A DNA stretch of 64,000 nt from Humulus lupulus (lineage: Eukaryota; Streptophyta; Magnoliopsida; Rosales; Cannabaceae), in assembly GCF_963169125.1 (NCBI RefSeq), contig NC_084797.1, positions 92,537,868 through 92,601,867 on the forward strand, written 5' to 3'. This document shows positions 61,162 to 64,000 of this stretch, one piece after another. Every line of letters starts with the position of its first letter. Position 1 is the stretch's first letter. The position numbers were made by a program, and so were the translations under genes. The notes beneath the pieces are model-generated. The model did no database searches, was not told the DNA's origin, and saw nothing but the letters and a program-made list of their open reading frames with translations.

Positions 61162-63572
61162 TCTCACAAATCACTCTCATCTTGTTAGAAAATTCTCTCT
61201 CAAGTTTTCTCTCCCGTTTCAATCATCAAGAACACTAACAAAGGTTGGAAGCTTAAACTTTGGTCTAGGTAGAGTTTCCCTAGGGTAAAGTTTCAAAAAC
61301 TTGACTTTTGTAATGTTTTTAACCATAGATCTTTCAATAACTAACTATATATGTTGTTAGGGGAGTTGGTTAAGGTTTTGAAAGAGTTTTGAATGATTCA
61401 AAGCTAGTAGAAACATCAAAACCTAAAGCAAGAACAACAAGAGCTAAAAAGTTTACTTTTTATGGTTATTATTGTATGGTTTTTATTCTTAAGAATTATT
61501 TTGTATATTTAATACTTAAAGTTTATTATTGGTGATGTAATAAGGTTATGGTAGTTGCTTTATAATTTTTATGATGCTTGTGTGTTGATTTTTGAAAATA
61601 GGGACCAAAATTCCTAAGGGTTTTGTTCAATACCCTAAAACAAAAATACAAGTTTAGAGATGTAACTTCCAAAGGGTCAAGCATCCACTGTATATTTATT
61701 TTGTAAAATTAAATAATACTGTGATTTTTTTAGATGGATTACATAAAATTTAGCTTTTGAAACACTAAAAAACGTTTAGAAATGTGTGAGTTATGCTATT
61801 TCAAAATTTAGGTAAAAAACTATTTTTTTCGTATTCTTAAATTTGGGACCAAGTTTTGACAGTCATTGTATAGGTCAAATGAACCCTATTTTTTCTAAAA
61901 TTTGGTGGAAATATTCTTAGCATAACCTAGCATTCCACTGTAAAATTTGGTAATAAAATGATGAACGATTTGAGAGTTATTAAGTGCCAAATTTTGGAAA
62001 AAATAAGGACTTGATAATAAGGTCATTTTTACCTCAATGTTTGGAAAATGTTTTCAACAATCAAAAATGCTAATTTTCACCTAAGATTTTACAAAAAGCT
62101 AAAAGGCATACCAAATATTGAATTGGGAAGTTTTGGTAACAATTGGGTAAGTAAATTTTATGTTATGACCTAACAAAGTATGCAGTTAAAAATTGAAAAA
62201 AATAAGGTTTTCACACTTTGTGTAAAAATGGGATTTTGGAACTTAAGATAAAAAGTACATTTATGCTTATTGCAAGATAAAAACTTGGTAACTCTTAAAA
62301 ACATTTTGACCTAAAAATACCAATTTGAGTTTAAGTGAGAATTATTTTATTAAAGAATTTTTATTCTTTCTAAAATTAAAATATTTAATTTATTTATAAG
62401 TTGATAAATTAAAAGACGGTTTAAAAACCCTATATTTTAATAAAATAATTAAGTAAATTATTTTCTAGTAAGTAAACTTGACTAATTGACTTCGGAAAAG
62501 TAACTAGTCAAGATAAGAAATTATTTGCGGTTCTCGTAATTAAGTTAAAATTAGGCGATTTTCTTAAAACGATTTTTAGAGATTAAAACCTTTAGAAAAG
62601 TAAAAGGAAAATCAAGATGTGACTTTCTTGAAAAATAATTGAGGGATTTAATTAGTATTTTCTAGATATAATACAGGCCAAAATCTTCTATATATTTAAC
62701 CGACTTGTTGAAAGTACGGGTTAATAGCGGAACTTTTAAATAATAAGATTTTTAGCGGATTGTGGGAAAATATTATTGCGATACCTAAGCCTAACTATTG
62801 AGACCATAGGATAGGTCTCCCCAAGACTTAGGGTTTAGTCTCAAATTTTTTAGTACGAATTTCTTGAATGGGTTTAAAACCAAATAAGGATCTTTAATCC
62901 TTACAAATGATTTTTAAAATGACCAAACTGCCCAAAATAATAATAATGAATTATGAAGTGCCATATTTCATCTGAGTATACTGTATGGATAATTACAGTA
63001 TTGGCTAAGTATAACTGGACTATATATTGGAGCTAAGGACTCCAAGTAAGTCAACTTTTATTGTGTGACTACAACATGAAACGACTATTGTATTGTATGT
63101 TAGTATAGGAACACATGCACATATATACACTGTCGTAGAAAGTTTGCATAGAGATGTTAGTCTAGTGGGTTCTGATTCAGAAAATATGATCGATAGATAT
63201 CCATCATATTCTAGACGGCTAATCTCGGCCACACTGCTTGATTTTATTATGTCTGATTCATTACTGCGATGAGTGGCCAAGGGGTGAGGATTGCTGGCTT
63301 AAACCTAGGGGCGCCAAAATGAATGGGACCTAGGGGCCCTCATGCTTACTTAATCAGTGAACGGTTAGAAATCGAGCAAGTGCTCTGATAAGTTATTCCA
63401 TGATAGTAGCAGTGAATATTGCCCATTATGTGAGATTTCCTAGAGATACTACGGGTGGCCAAGTTTGAGTGAGGCTGAACACCCAAGGGGCAACTGGTCA
63501 CCAGCACCACAGATTAACATAGAAGTCTTTGTAAACCCATGTAACTTCGATTACACTCTTGAATAGTGGCAA

Positions 63573-63746
63573 TGCCCTAGATAACTTGGTGGTTACCCTT
63601 GTGAGGGATTTACTCTTGGATAAGTAGTGATGCCCTAGGTAACTTGATGGTTACCCTTGTGAGGGATTTACTCTTGGATAAGTAGCGATGCCATAGGTAA
63701 GTCGATAGTTACCCTTGATGGGGATATTTATTGGCTAGATATTAGT
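63573..63746 (+). repeat. 58-bp tandem repeat with hairpins in copy C
   Basis: Units start at TGCCCTAG (63573), TGCCCTAG (63631) and TGCCATAG (63689). The second unit holds GGTAAC-TTGATG-GTTACC, a perfect 6-bp stem; the first and third hold slightly mismatched versions. Copy A has two units near 8263-8372. Confidence 0.88.
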
Positions 63747-64000
63747 GTTGAGACTATGTTCTCTCTTACTGATTAGAATTTATGCTGGAGGGCGTGATAC
63801 GCCCGAATTGTTGGAAATTGTTGAGCGTTGGTCTCGAATTATATTGTGGTATATTATATCTTTTTGCTCTAGGATTTTCTCAGTGCATGGATTTATTTAT
63901 TTATATGAAATAGTTTGCCATTGGTTTTCAAGCATAACCATAAGTTTGTCAAGACGCTTTTGCGTTCTTTAAATTGATTGCGTAGGGTCCGGATGGATCT

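Larger units (their letters stand above)
60403..64000 (+). repeat. long non-coding LTR (copy C), runs off the window
   Basis: Starts TGCAACGCCCTGCGTTTCGAG, shares the GGTCCTGGACCGACAC and AAACCCTAATCGGGTAA blocks with copy B, and from 61680 matches copy A closely. By comparison with copy A, its end would be about 340 bp past the window, giving an LTR near 3.9 kb. It carries three 58-bp tandem units (63573-63746), where copy A has two. No coding potential. Confidence 0.82.

Noticed and set aside
1..64000. tRNA, rRNA or other RNA genes
   Set aside because: I looked for tRNA-like arms and rRNA words and found none I could support; the only tRNA-related words are retrotransposon primer sites.

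Overview
The window is a solid block of nested plant retrotransposons and holds no convincing host gene. It is AT-rich, with LTR retrotransposons of both plant superfamilies. The Ty3/gypsy elements include Tekay/Del-like chromoviruses with an initiator-Met primer site and an Athila/Tat-like group. The Ty1/copia elements are mostly solo LTRs. This points to pericentromeric or other heterochromatic DNA of a seed plant, most likely a eudicot; I cannot name the species from sequence alone. Gene-family names rest on recognised protein motifs. Insertion boundaries rest on TG...CA ends and target-site duplications (TSDs) read directly.

Layout, left to right. 1-6606 is a nearly intact chromovirus (gag-protease-RT-RNase H, one in-frame stop, integrase with chromodomain-like tail, 3' LTR) whose 5' LTR lies outside the window. 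It sits inside a long non-coding LTR (6607-8970), which sits inside a degraded Ty1/copia element (8971-13073). That copia LTR is itself split by an LTR of an unusual GC-rich, minisatellite-bearing family (from 9646). 13439-23400 is a decayed minus-strand gypsy element, interrupted by a minus-strand copia solo LTR (16573-18908, TSD GCCAC, with a private 523-bp tandem duplication) and a plus-strand Athila/Tat-type solo LTR (21552-23054, TSD CATAT). 24560-26612 is a minus-strand Athila/Tat-like pol fragment split by a second GC-rich-family LTR (24971-26321). 26622-28100 is a decayed copia gag-protease fragment with LTR-like sequence.

28101-28974 holds two truncated LTR starts. A third GC-rich-family LTR begins at 28975; inside its 57-bp minisatellite sits a complete but dead gypsy element (29798-39264) with both LTRs, primer site and polypurine tract. 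39878-40448 is a gypsy LTR fragment. 40449-50380 is a minus-strand gypsy element whose 5' LTR carries a copia solo LTR (46589-48418). 50381-52370 is another gypsy LTR fragment. 52385-54229 is the gag start, primer region and LTR of a minus-strand Athila/Tat-like element. 54261-59471 is a long solo LTR with a copia solo LTR nested in it; both have a GAAAA TSD. 59607-60025 is a foldback MITE with a 9-bp TSD of the Mutator kind. 60403 to the window end is another long LTR of the 54261 family.

Nothing here works as a cellular pathway: the parts are copies of replication modules in different stages of decay. The points of most interest are the GC-rich LTR family with hairpin minisatellites, the datable nesting, the foldback MITE and the recent tandem duplication.
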